Made by a program: the position numbers and the translations under genes. 64,000 bases of DNA, taken from NCBI RefSeq assembly GCF_015775515.1, contig NZ_CP065383.1:2108001-2172000 (forward strand), in the 5' to 3' direction. Below, piece by piece: positions 56,493-64,000 of this stretch (its first letter is position 1; each line of letters opens with the position of its first letter). This DNA comes from Atribacter laminatus (lineage in GTDB: Bacteria > Atribacterota > Atribacteria > Atribacterales > Atribacteraceae). The notes under the pieces are model-generated. The model made no database searches and was not told where the DNA came from. It was given only the letters and a program-made list of their open reading frames with translations.

Positions 56493-57005
56493 ATGTCATC
56501 ACAGGGAAAAATTGTCTTGGGAGTTGATCCGGGCACAGCAACGACCGGATATGGTATTATAGCGAAAAGAAAAGGGAGCGAAAGGATTGAAGTTGTCAAA
56601 TGCGGTGTTATTGTTACCCAAAAAGAACTTTCACTCCCTGAAAGGTTATATATAATTTACCAAGAAATGGGTCATTTAATTAATGATTATCATCCTGTTG
56701 AAGTGGCGGTTGAGGAGATTTTTTTTAATAAAAATTCCAAGACCGCTATTTCTGTTGGTGAAGCCAGGGGAGTGATCTTGTTAAACGCTGCTATGCAATC
56801 TATTCCAGTATTTGAATATACTCCTCTTCAGGTAAAGCAATCGGTGGTCGGATATGGGAGAGCAAAAAAGGAGCAGGTAATCTACATGGTAAAAACGATA
56901 CTTAATATTCAAGAGATAAAGTTAACTCCCGATGATGTCGCCGATGCTTTGGCGGTAGCCATTTGTCATGCTTTTCAATCTGAAACCAATTATTCCTATG
57001 TTTGA
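56493..57005 (+). CDS. ruvC: Holliday junction endonuclease RuvC
   Basis: A 170-residue RNase H-fold nuclease that cuts Holliday junctions. Acidic catalytic residues appear as D in LGVDPGTATTGYGII, E in VEVAVEEIFFNKN and the C-terminal pair in TPDDVADALAVAICHA. It is encoded directly before ruvA, whose start lies 8 bases inside this gene, so translation of the three ruv genes is coupled. Confidence 0.96.
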   Translation: MSSQGKIVLGVDPGTATTGYGIIAKRKGSERIEVVKCGVIVTQKELSLPERLYIIYQEMGHLINDYHPVEVAVEEIFFNKNSKTAISVGEARGVILLNAAMQSIPVFEYTPLQVKQSVVGYGRAKKEQVIYMVKTILNIQEIKLTPDDVADALAVAICHAFQSETNYSYV

Positions 57006-57594
57006 TTCAATTCGAGGAACGATTGCAGCAATTGAAAATGATGAATGGATTCTTGAAACTGATTGGTATGGCTTTCGGATTAAAGTGACCCCCTTTGTTT
57101 CTTCGGGAAAAATTGGAGAACAAAAAAAACTCTATATACGTTTTTATTTCCGTGAAGACGGAGAGTTTTTTTACTACGGATTTGAAGATCTTAAGGAAAG
57201 AGAAACCTTCGATTTAATTTGTGGGGTTAAGGGTATTGGACATAAAACTGCCCTTAAAATTCTTACCCGAATTCACTGGAAAGAATTTACTGACCTTATT
57301 TTAGCTGAAAATGTTGATTATCTCTCTTCTCGAATTAATCTTTCTTCAAAAACGGTTAAAAGACTTCTCTTGGAATTAAAACCTCGTTTAGGTAAGGTCG
57401 ACTTTATTGCCTCATCTGCACCGAAGATAACAAAAACCTGGAAAGAGGTTAAAACAGCTCTGGCTGGTTTGGGGTATTCTGCAGGTGAAATTGAAGGTGT
57501 TTTAAATATTCTCTGGCAAGAAGACCAAACTACATTTGACGATACTGAAATTCTTTTGAAAAAGGCATTGGGTAAAATAGGTGGTTTGAAATGA
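56998..57594 (+). CDS. ruvA: Holliday junction branch migration protein RuvA
   Basis: About 198 residues from the ATG at 56998, which gives the standard N-terminus MFDSIRGTIAAIENDEWILE. Domain II has the helix-hairpin-helix words LICGVKGIGHKTALKIL. A linker follows, then domain III (KTWKEVKTALAGLGYSAGEI), which contacts RuvB. RuvA tetramers hold the four-way junction while RuvB pumps DNA. An open frame extends 10 codons further upstream inside ruvC but lacks family similarity. Confidence 0.95.
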   Translation: MFDSIRGTIAAIENDEWILETDWYGFRIKVTPFVSSGKIGEQKKLYIRFYFREDGEFFYYGFEDLKERETFDLICGVKGIGHKTALKILTRIHWKEFTDLILAENVDYLSSRINLSSKTVKRLLLELKPRLGKVDFIASSAPKITKTWKEVKTALAGLGYSAGEIEGVLNILWQEDQTTFDDTEILLKKALGKIGGLK

Positions 57595-58595
57595 ACGATA
57601 CTCCAAAACCAAATGATTTCATCCCTTTTTTAAAGGATAACGATGATGATACATCTTTACGACCCAAAAGACTGAGTGAGTTTATCGGTCAGGATAAAGT
57701 TAGGGCGAATCTCAACGTTTTTATTCAAGCTTCATTAGCTCGAGATGAGTCTTTAGACCACGTTATTCTCTATGGGCCTCCAGGTTTAGGAAAAACAACT
57801 TTAGCATCAATTATTGCCAACGAAATGAATGCCGCAATTCGCTATTTATCTGGTCCCAGCTTAACCCGTTCAGGAGACGTTGCGTCAATTCTGACCACAA
57901 TATCAGATCGGGATGTTTTATTTATCGATGAAGTCCATCGGCTCCCCAGAGTGTGTGAGGAGATTCTCTATGGTGCCATGGAAGACTTTGCTCTGGATAT
58001 TTTAATTGGAAAAGGGCCAGGGGCAAGAAGTGTAAGAATAAATTTACCTCCATTCACTCTCATTGGAGCAACGACCCGCATCAGTCTTTTGAGTGCACCC
58101 TTAAGAAATCGATTTGGAATCATTGAAAAACTCGATTTCTATAATCAAGGCGATTTATCGGCTATTGTTCTTCGCTCAGCGTCGGTTATGAACATTCCGA
58201 TTAACCAAGATGCTTCAGATGAGGTAGCTAGAAGGTCTCGCGGGACACCTCGCATAGCCAACCGAATTTTAAAAAGAGTTAGAGATTTTGCCCAATATTA
58301 CGGAAAATCGACGATTGATAAACAATTAGTAAGAGATGCCTTAGAATGCCTTGAAATCGACGATATGGGTCTTAACCGCATGGATCGAAATTTATTGAAG
58401 ATTTTAATGGACCACTATCATGGAGGACCAGTGGGAATCAACAACTTAGCAACGATGTTAGGTGAAGATACTGCCACAGTCGAAGAAGTCTATGAGCCTT
58501 TTTTAATTAAAGTTGGCTTACTAATTCGTACTCCTCGAGGAAGAATGATCACTCCTCAAGGCCATCAATATATTAAAGGGAAAAAGTTATTATGA
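57591..58595 (+). CDS. ruvB: Holliday junction branch migration ATPase RuvB
   Basis: A 334-residue AAA+ motor. Walker A is LYGPPGLGKTTLASII (near residue 63), Walker B is VLFIDEVHRLPRV (near 110) and the arginine-finger segment is LIGATTRISLLSAPLRNRFG (near 160). The C-terminal winged-helix DNA-binding part contains GLLIRTPRGRMITPQGHQYI. Its start overlaps the ruvA stop by 4 bases (ATGA). It drives branch migration with RuvA. Confidence 0.97.
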   Translation: MNDTPKPNDFIPFLKDNDDDTSLRPKRLSEFIGQDKVRANLNVFIQASLARDESLDHVILYGPPGLGKTTLASIIANEMNAAIRYLSGPSLTRSGDVASILTTISDRDVLFIDEVHRLPRVCEEILYGAMEDFALDILIGKGPGARSVRINLPPFTLIGATTRISLLSAPLRNRFGIIEKLDFYNQGDLSAIVLRSASVMNIPINQDASDEVARRSRGTPRIANRILKRVRDFAQYYGKSTIDKQLVRDALECLEIDDMGLNRMDRNLLKILMDHYHGGPVGINNLATMLGEDTATVEEVYEPFLIKVGLLIRTPRGRMITPQGHQYIKGKKLL

Positions 58596-59161
58596 GCAAA
58601 CCGCAGCTTCTTCTTCATGCTTGTTGCGGACCTTGCGCGGCGGGAGTGTATGAAGAGCTTGAAAAAGAAGGGTGGGAGGTCACCTTTCTTTTTTATAATC
58701 CTAATATCCATCCCTATGATGAATATTGTCGGAGAGAAGAAAATTTTTACCGATATATAGAAACTACCGGACAGAGGGGCATAACCCCTTTTCCTTACCA
58801 ACCTATGGATTATTTTCAATCAATTTCCTCAGAAATCAATCGTTGCAATGGATGCTACCGTCTACGATTAAAAAAAGTTGCAGAATGGGGAAAAAAGAAC
58901 TCATTTCAATATTTTTCAACGACTCTTACTATCAGCCCTTATCAGAATCAGAAAAATATTTTTCTAGTTGGTGAACAAATAGCGAATAATGTAGATATGA
59001 TTTTTTTAAAAAAGAACTTCCAACCCTTATATCGAAATAGCAGAGATCGCTCAATCGAATTAAACCTTTATCGACAGAAATATTGTGGTTGCCTTTTCAG
59101 CTTGTGGGAGGGAGACAAAAAACGAATATGGAAATTTCTTTTTGGGCAAAAACCATCTTAA
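58592..59161 (+). CDS. queH: Epoxyqueuosine reductase QueH
   Basis: A 189-residue QueH (former DUF208) enzyme that reduces epoxyqueuosine to queuosine in tRNA, the non-cobalamin alternative to QueG. Metal-binding cysteines are seen in LLLHACCGPCAAGVYEEL (near residue 5), NRCNGCYRLRLKKVA (near 85) and KYCGCLFSLWEG (near 165). It overlaps ruvB by 4 bases and shares the queuosine pathway with queA and tgt 2-4 kb downstream. Confidence 0.95.
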   Translation: MSKPQLLLHACCGPCAAGVYEELEKEGWEVTFLFYNPNIHPYDEYCRREENFYRYIETTGQRGITPFPYQPMDYFQSISSEINRCNGCYRLRLKKVAEWGKKNSFQYFSTTLTISPYQNQKNIFLVGEQIANNVDMIFLKKNFQPLYRNSRDRSIELNLYRQKYCGCLFSLWEGDKKRIWKFLFGQKPS

Positions 59162-59355
59162 TTATTGGTGTGATTTTAATCATAATTGGTTTAATCATGA
59201 TGTATTTACCAAAAATACCAATTCTTCAGCGTTTAGGAAGGCTTCCGGGTGACATTATTGTAAAAAAAGGAAACGTTACCTTTTGTTTCCCCTGGGTGAC
59301 CTGCATAATCATCAGCATCATATTAACAATTATATTCTCAATCTTTAGGCGGTAA
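59128..59355 (+). CDS. DUF2905 family small membrane protein
   Basis: About 75 residues with two hydrophobic helices, TILIIGVILIIIGLIMMYLP and WVTCIIISIILTIIFSIF. Between them is the conserved DUF2905 core GRLPGDIIVKKGNVTFCFP. Function unknown. The ATG lies inside the end of queH with GGGAGG about 10 bases ahead of it, so it is translated by overlap. The spoIID-like gene follows by 3 bp. Confidence 0.9.
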   Translation: MEISFWAKTILIIGVILIIIGLIMMYLPKIPILQRLGRLPGDIIVKKGNVTFCFPWVTCIIISIILTIIFSIFRR

Positions 59356-59358
59356 GAC

Positions 59359-60795
59359 ATGATGAATAAAAAGAAAACAATTATTCCCTTGATGTTTTTA
59401 TTTCTTTTATTTTTCTTTACTGGTGAAGCTGTTCGTGCCCAAAATGAACCGGTTGTGACAGTTTGTATTGTCAATGGAAGATCCGAGGTTGTGCTTTCTT
59501 CTACTGCTGGATTGAAAGTTATAATTGATGAAAAAGGTTATTCGATATCAGCCCAGGAGCAATTGTCTTTTGGAACCAGCAAGAATAAAGTGATTTGGGA
59601 AGAGAAAAAACTGGTATCTTCGGTTTTTCGAGTTACAACCCAGGGTAAAGGTTTTATTTTGGTAAACGATCGTCCTTATAGAGGTTCTTTGACTTTAAAA
59701 AGTGTGAACGGAAACCTGACTGTCATTAATCATCTTTATTTAGATGATTATATTCGAGGAACGATTAAGAAGGAGATAAATCCACATTGGCCCGAAGAAG
59801 CCGTAAAAGCTCAAATTGTTACTGCTCGTACTTATGCTGTAAAAAACTTAGCGCGTCACCGTGATCAAGGTTATGATTTTTGTGCTTCGTCGCATTGCCA
59901 GGTTTATGGAGGAGTGAGTGCTGAAGATCCTATTACCAATAAACTAATAGATACTATAAAAGGCTTGATTCTTATTTACCAAGGTCAACCAGCAGGAGTT
60001 TGTTTCCACTCTGAGAGTGGTGGATATACCGATTCAGCACAAAATGTTTGGGGGAGAAGTGTTTCTTACTTGGTGAGTGTTGAATCTCCCTGGGAAAGCG
60101 ACTCTCCTAACGCCCAGTGGGAGTTGGAAATCAGCTCGGAGGAATTGAATCGGTCTTTACAAAAAGCCGGCTTTATTCAGGGTACGATTGTTGATGTTCA
60201 AGCACAACCAAACTCCGGAAGCCATCGAGTAAGAGAATTATTAATTCAGACCACACTGAAGAGATACCGAATTCCAGCGAGCAAGGTTCGCGAAGCCCTG
60301 GGTTACGACCGGCTTCCCAGTACCTTTTTTCAACTCACTCCTATTACCAAAACCATTATTCAGTCCAGACCAACACCAATGCCCAAAGCGACTCCATTGC
60401 CTTCGCCTCTTATTTCAGATAATTCATGCCATGACGATGAAGATCCGGGCTATCGGGAAATGTTAGATAAAGATTGGAACCTGGACGATATCTTAACTTT
60501 TTTAAGTCTTCGGGAACAAGAGAGACAGAAATCAAATTTAGGACAAACCAACCAAACATCTCCTTCTAACTCTAAAGAGGAATTAAAAGAAAAAGAAGTT
60601 CATAATATTTATAATAATCCTAAAACCAATTATCGTACCAATACCGTTTACTTATTTAAGGGGAAAGGTTATGGACATGGGGTTGGCCTCTCCCAGTGGG
60701 GCGCTAGGGGAATGGCTATGAAAGGGTATTCCTATCAGGAAATATTGTTTCATTATTTTCCTGGTTGTGAAATAAAAAAGGCTCGTTTTAAATGA
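59359..60795 (+). CDS. SpoIID/LytB domain protein with central insertion
   Basis: A 478-residue exported protein. Leader TIIPLMFLFLLFFFTGEAVRA ends before QNE. The SpoIID domain has YIRGTIKKEINPHWPEEAVK and AQIVTARTYAV, where the Glu of PEEA matches the lytic transglycosylase catalytic residue, then VCFHSESGGYTDSAQNVWG. The closing motif KGKGYGHGVGLSQWGARGMA comes only after a hydrophilic insert of about 110 residues (about 335-445) rich in P, S, N, E and K. It probably cleaves glycan strands stripped of stem peptides. An ATG one codon on is equally possible. Confidence 0.9.
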   Translation: MMNKKKTIIPLMFLFLLFFFTGEAVRAQNEPVVTVCIVNGRSEVVLSSTAGLKVIIDEKGYSISAQEQLSFGTSKNKVIWEEKKLVSSVFRVTTQGKGFILVNDRPYRGSLTLKSVNGNLTVINHLYLDDYIRGTIKKEINPHWPEEAVKAQIVTARTYAVKNLARHRDQGYDFCASSHCQVYGGVSAEDPITNKLIDTIKGLILIYQGQPAGVCFHSESGGYTDSAQNVWGRSVSYLVSVESPWESDSPNAQWELEISSEELNRSLQKAGFIQGTIVDVQAQPNSGSHRVRELLIQTTLKRYRIPASKVREALGYDRLPSTFFQLTPITKTIIQSRPTPMPKATPLPSPLISDNSCHDDEDPGYREMLDKDWNLDDILTFLSLREQERQKSNLGQTNQTSPSNSKEELKEKEVHNIYNNPKTNYRTNTVYLFKGKGYGHGVGLSQWGARGMAMKGYSYQEILFHYFPGCEIKKARFK

Positions 60796-61820
60796 TTTTA
60801 ACTGATCAATTTGATTTTCATCTTCCTAACGAACTCATCGCCCAGCGGCCGGTTATTCCGCGAGATCAATGCCGATTAATGGTCATCAATCGCCTCTCTC
60901 AAAATATTGAGCATCGCAGATTTTTCGATTTAGGCCTTTATTTGAAACCGAAAGACCTTGTTGTCATCAATGATTCTCGAGTGATTCCAGCCCGTTTTTT
61001 TACAAAAAAAAATCCAACCGGTGGGAAAATCGAACTCCTTTTTCTGCATCGACGCCAAGGGCTTTGGGCTTGTATGCTTAATCATTCCCGACGGATTAAA
61101 GAAGGAACCATTCTCTCCCTTCCGGGGCACCCAGAAATTTTTTGGCAGGTGGAAGAAAGAGAAAAGGATTGGTGGCTTCTTCGTCCCTCTTTTCCCCCCG
61201 AAAAAGAAGACGAAATATTTTTTAATTTTGGAGCGACACCAACACCGCCATATATTAAGACTCCAAACGTAAAGTTAGAAGAATACCAAACGATATACGC
61301 AAAACAGAAGGGTTCGGTTGCAGCCCCAACAGCTGGACTGCATTTTACTCAGTTACTTATTGATACGCTCAAAATTCAAGGTATTCAATTTGCTTCGATT
61401 ACTCTTCATGTTGGTCTGGGAACTTTTTTTCCAGTGAAGACTCCAATTATTGAAGAACATCAAATGCACAGCGAGTGGTACCAGCTAAACCGAATGACGG
61501 CAGAGATGATTCGAGAGACCAAAAATAATGGAGGTCGAGTGATCGCAGTTGGGACAACGGTCGTTCGTGTTCTTGAATCAGTTTATCATCAGCATGGAAG
61601 AATAGTTGAACAAAGTGGAGAAACTGATATTTTTATTTATCCAGGATTTCAATTTCAAATAATTGATGCCATGATCACAAATTTTCATATTCCACGTTCC
61701 ACTCTCTTTATGCTGGTTTGTGCTTTTGCAGGAACAGAACTGATGAAAACCGCTTATCAAGAAGCCATTGAAAAACGTTATCGTTTTTTTAGCTTTGGAG
61801 ATGCAACTTTCATAATATAA
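60792..61820 (+). CDS. queA: S-adenosylmethionine:tRNA ribosyltransferase-isomerase QueA
   Basis: A 342-residue enzyme that transfers the ribosyl group of SAM to preQ1-tRNA to make epoxyqueuosine. Family words are FHLPNELIAQRPVIPRDQCR (near residue 8), LVVINDSRVIPARF (near 56), GSVAAPTAGLHFTQLLID (near 176), ITLHVGLGTFFPVKT and IPRSTLFMLVCAFAG (near 300). The start overlaps the preceding stop by 4 bases (ATGA). Confidence 0.97.
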   Translation: MILTDQFDFHLPNELIAQRPVIPRDQCRLMVINRLSQNIEHRRFFDLGLYLKPKDLVVINDSRVIPARFFTKKNPTGGKIELLFLHRRQGLWACMLNHSRRIKEGTILSLPGHPEIFWQVEEREKDWWLLRPSFPPEKEDEIFFNFGATPTPPYIKTPNVKLEEYQTIYAKQKGSVAAPTAGLHFTQLLIDTLKIQGIQFASITLHVGLGTFFPVKTPIIEEHQMHSEWYQLNRMTAEMIRETKNNGGRVIAVGTTVVRVLESVYHQHGRIVEQSGETDIFIYPGFQFQIIDAMITNFHIPRSTLFMLVCAFAGTELMKTAYQEAIEKRYRFFSFGDATFII

Positions 61821-61901
61821 AAGTATAATTTATAAAGTTTTTAACCATAAAAATCCATCAACCAATTCGTGCTTATTTGAATAAAGGAGAAATCAATACT
61901 C

Positions 61902-63023
61902 ATGAAATCTTTTACGTTCTTGCATCAGGATGAAAAAACAAAAGCCAGAGTGGGAATACTTCATACCGCACATGGCGATATTCCGACCCCGGTATTCATG
62001 CCGGTTGGGACTCAAGGAACAGTAAAAGCCATGGCTCCTGATCGTTTAAAAGCTATTGGAGTGAAAATGTTGTTGGGCAATTCTTATCATCTCCATCTCC
62101 GTCCGGGAGAAGATTTGATTGGCGAGATGGGTGGTCTGCATCGTTTTATGTCGTGGGATGGTTCTATACTCACCGATAGTGGTGGTTTCCAAATCTTCAG
62201 TCTTTCTGGTTTAGTAAAAATTGATGACCAAGGAGCTCTTTTCCGGTCTCATTTAGATGGGTCTCTTCACAATTTTACTCCTGAAACATCAATGCAAATT
62301 CAGCAAGACATTGGTGCTGATGTGGTTATGATTCTTGATCAATGCGTTGGCTACCCAGCGAATGATTTTCAAGTCAAGACTAGTACTAACCGAACACTGG
62401 TGTGGGCGAAAAAATGTCGGGAAGCATTTCAATCAGACTCACAAATGTTATTTGGGATTCTTCAAGGAGGGACTCTTCCCGAGTTGAGAAGATACAGTGC
62501 CGAAGAAACTGTAAATATTGGTTTTGATGGGTATGCCATTGGAGGATTGAGTGTCGGAGAACCAAAACCGATTATGTATTCAATAATTGATGAGGTAGAA
62601 CCTTACTTACCAAAATCGCAAGCTCGGTACCTTATGGGTGTGGGATCACCTGATAGTATCATTGAAGGGGTGATGAGAGGAATCGATATGTTTGATTGTG
62701 TTCTGCCAACCAGGAATGCGAGAAACTCAGCATTACTAACCTGGTCGGGAAGAATGAATATCGACCGATTAGAATATTCTCGAGATTCCAACCCAATTGA
62801 TCCCCATTGTCAGTGTTATACCTGTCAAAATTTTTCTCGTTCTTATTTGCGTCATTTGTTTAAAGCCGGAGAAATTTTAGCGGCTGAACTGGCTACTATA
62901 CACAATCTTTTTTTTATGGTAGAGTTAATGAATCGCATTCGTAAGGCCATTTTAAACGGTTCTTTTCAAGATTTATCATCTGATCTCTTAGCACGCTTCC
63001 AGGGACAGATTGTAAATACATAA
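61902..63023 (+). CDS. tgt: tRNA-guanine transglycosylase
   Basis: A 373-residue TIM-barrel enzyme that swaps guanine 34 for preQ1 in target tRNAs. Visible are SWDGSILTDSGGFQIFSLSG with the general-base Asp (near residue 90) and YAIGGLSVGEPKP (near 210). MFDCVLPTRNARNSALL near 265 holds the nucleophile Asp. The zinc site is CQCYTCQNFSRSYLRHLFKA with a later His (TIHNLFFM). It is 80 bp after queA with AAAGGAG upstream. Confidence 0.97.
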   Translation: MKSFTFLHQDEKTKARVGILHTAHGDIPTPVFMPVGTQGTVKAMAPDRLKAIGVKMLLGNSYHLHLRPGEDLIGEMGGLHRFMSWDGSILTDSGGFQIFSLSGLVKIDDQGALFRSHLDGSLHNFTPETSMQIQQDIGADVVMILDQCVGYPANDFQVKTSTNRTLVWAKKCREAFQSDSQMLFGILQGGTLPELRRYSAEETVNIGFDGYAIGGLSVGEPKPIMYSIIDEVEPYLPKSQARYLMGVGSPDSIIEGVMRGIDMFDCVLPTRNARNSALLTWSGRMNIDRLEYSRDSNPIDPHCQCYTCQNFSRSYLRHLFKAGEILAAELATIHNLFFMVELMNRIRKAILNGSFQDLSSDLLARFQGQIVNT

Positions 63024-63051
63024 AACAAATTTTTAAAGGAGTGATTTGAAT

Positions 63052-63387
63052 ATGGGTTTCTTTACCTCAATAGCGTATGCTTCAACTGGCGGCGCTGCAA
63101 CTGGTGGTGCCGCACCGGCAGCCGCACCAGCGGGTAGCATGTTTACACAACTGCTTCCACTCATTTTCATCATCGTTATATTTTACTTTTTGCTCATTCG
63201 ACCACAACAGCAAAAACAAAAAGCTCAGAGAGATTTGATCAGTAGCATACAGAAGGGAGATCATGTAGTTACCATTGGAGGAATTCATGGTACCGTGATT
63301 CAGGTGTCCGATGATGAAATCACCCTCGAAGTTTCCAAGGGAGTCAATATCCGTTTTGTCAAATCAGCAGTTTCTACGAAAAAGTAA
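63052..63387 (+). CDS. yajC: Preprotein translocase subunit YajC
   Basis: About 111 residues. The N-terminus is rich in Gly and Ala (STGGAATGGAAPAAAPAGSM). One membrane helix, LLPLIFIIVIFYFLLIRPQQ, is followed by QKQKAQRDLISSIQKGDHVV and TIGGIHGTVIQVSDDEITLE, the standard YajC body. ATG at 63052 has AGGAG 10 bases ahead; a TTG at 63046 is possible. It lies between tgt and secD, the common order, and belongs to the SecDF-YajC complex. Confidence 0.95.
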   Translation: MGFFTSIAYASTGGAATGGAAPAAAPAGSMFTQLLPLIFIIVIFYFLLIRPQQQKQKAQRDLISSIQKGDHVVTIGGIHGTVIQVSDDEITLEVSKGVNIRFVKSAVSTKK

Positions 63388-63424
63388 AAAAGGAAAAGAA
63401 ATTGGTTAAAGGGGGCAGGATATT

Positions 63425-64000
63425 TTGACAAAGAATTGGAAAGATTTTCCCTGGAGATTAATCATTACCATCGCTTTAGTCGTTTTGGCTATTATTTCAG
63501 TATTTCCTGTCGAGAAAAAAATTCGTTTGGGTTTGGACTTGAAAGGAGGGTCCCATATCCTTTTAGAGTGTGTTGATACTCCAGAAGCTCCCCTAGATGA
63601 AGATTCAGTGAAACGAGTGGTTGAAATTGTTCGAAATCGAATAGACCAATTAGGAGTAGCTGAACCATTAATTCTCCGACAGGGTGAAAAAAGAGTCTTA
63701 GTTCAGCTTCCAGGAATTGCCGATCCCCAAAGAGCAGTGGAGATTATTGGACAAACTGCTTTGTTGGAATTTAAAGATGAAACTGGAAAAACTCTACTAA
63801 CCGGAGCAACACTTAAAAATGCTCAAGTTCAATATGACCGTTTTGGAAGACCAACAGTCTCTATATCTTTTAATGATGAGGGAGCAAAGCTATTTGGTCA
63901 GGCTACTACCACCAATGTTGGGAAACCAATTGGCATTTATCTTGATGGGAATTTAATATCCAATCCAGTTGTTCAGGAACCTATTCTCCAAGGTGATGCT
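63425..64000 (+). CDS. secD: Protein-export membrane protein SecD (partial, cut by window end)
   Basis: The first 192 codons of secD are present and the frame is open at the window edge. Helix 1 is LIITIALVVLAIISVFPV. It is followed by the SecD motif IRLGLDLKGGSHILLECVDT and the P1 domain start VVEIVRNRIDQLGVAEPLIL, then VQLPGIADPQRAVEIIGQTA. The TTG start has AAAGGGGG upstream. SecD with SecF uses the proton gradient to help release exported proteins. Confidence 0.95.
   Translation, partial: MTKNWKDFPWRLIITIALVVLAIISVFPVEKKIRLGLDLKGGSHILLECVDTPEAPLDEDSVKRVVEIVRNRIDQLGVAEPLILRQGEKRVLVQLPGIADPQRAVEIIGQTALLEFKDETGKTLLTGATLKNAQVQYDRFGRPTVSISFNDEGAKLFGQATTTNVGKPIGIYLDGNLISNPVVQEPILQGDA

Overview
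The window is AT-rich, densely coded bacterial chromosome. The genes suggest an anaerobic-type, sugar-fermenting heterotroph with a diderm-style Sec and lipoprotein system. It carries five carbohydrate-type ABC transport loci, two LacI-type repressors, a GH3 beta-glucosidase, a glycogen-debranching-like enzyme, flavodoxin and Fe-ADH family redox proteins, and c-di-GMP signalling. The lineage cannot be fixed without a 23S search. The style recalls Atribacterota or other low-GC thermophile-related heterotrophs, offered only as a tentative inference. No transposase, integrase, phage gene or CRISPR array was found.

Layout. 1-3400: small genes (DUF4342, flavodoxin-like, TPR lipo/secreted-type protein, GNAT) among repeat-rich spacers. 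3638-8914: a sugar ABC operon (amidohydrolase, binding protein, two permeases, LacI) behind a promoter with a LacI-type operator. 9222-11230: a creatinase-like M24 protein and an orphan permease, probably an operon remnant. 11260-14518 (minus): GT4 glycosyltransferase and debranching-like enzyme. 14775-23961: signalling block (dual-SBP hybrid histidine kinase, DUF2254 membrane protein, encapsulin-type ferritin, PocR-PAS-GGDEF-HD-GYP protein). 24557-33811 (minus): lacI, Opp-type five-gene transporter and GH3 beta-glucosidase, read as an oligosaccharide uptake and hydrolysis operon. 34002-37629: C69 dipeptidase, DUF6544-like protein, polysaccharide deacetylase. 37915-46407 (minus): two ribose/galactose-type ABC systems and a TIM-barrel sugar isomerase/epimerase. 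46642-48796: DUF1538 membrane protein with a tandem PII-like protein. 49165-51774: two lipoproteins and an Fe-ADH.

51916-55582: tRNA-Lys and a 23S-5S rRNA unit with its own promoter, 16-bp processing stem and terminator, but no 16S gene beside it. 55737-64000 is a conserved housekeeping run: yebC, ruvC, ruvA, ruvB, queH, DUF2905, spoIID-like, queA, tgt, yajC and secD (cut by the window end). It joins Holliday junction processing, queuosine synthesis and protein export.

Three themes cut across the window. First, LacI-type palindromes sit directly after the -10 box of three sugar operons. Second, perfect stem-loops follow binding-protein genes, in three cases before a downstream gene. Third, families of short palindromic intergenic repeats (core CGACATGCCATGGCATGTCG and others) recur in the spacers. 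The least explained units are the DUF1538/tandem-PII pair, the shell-less encapsulin-type ferritin, the metal-ligand-poor M24 protein and the unlinked 23S-5S unit.
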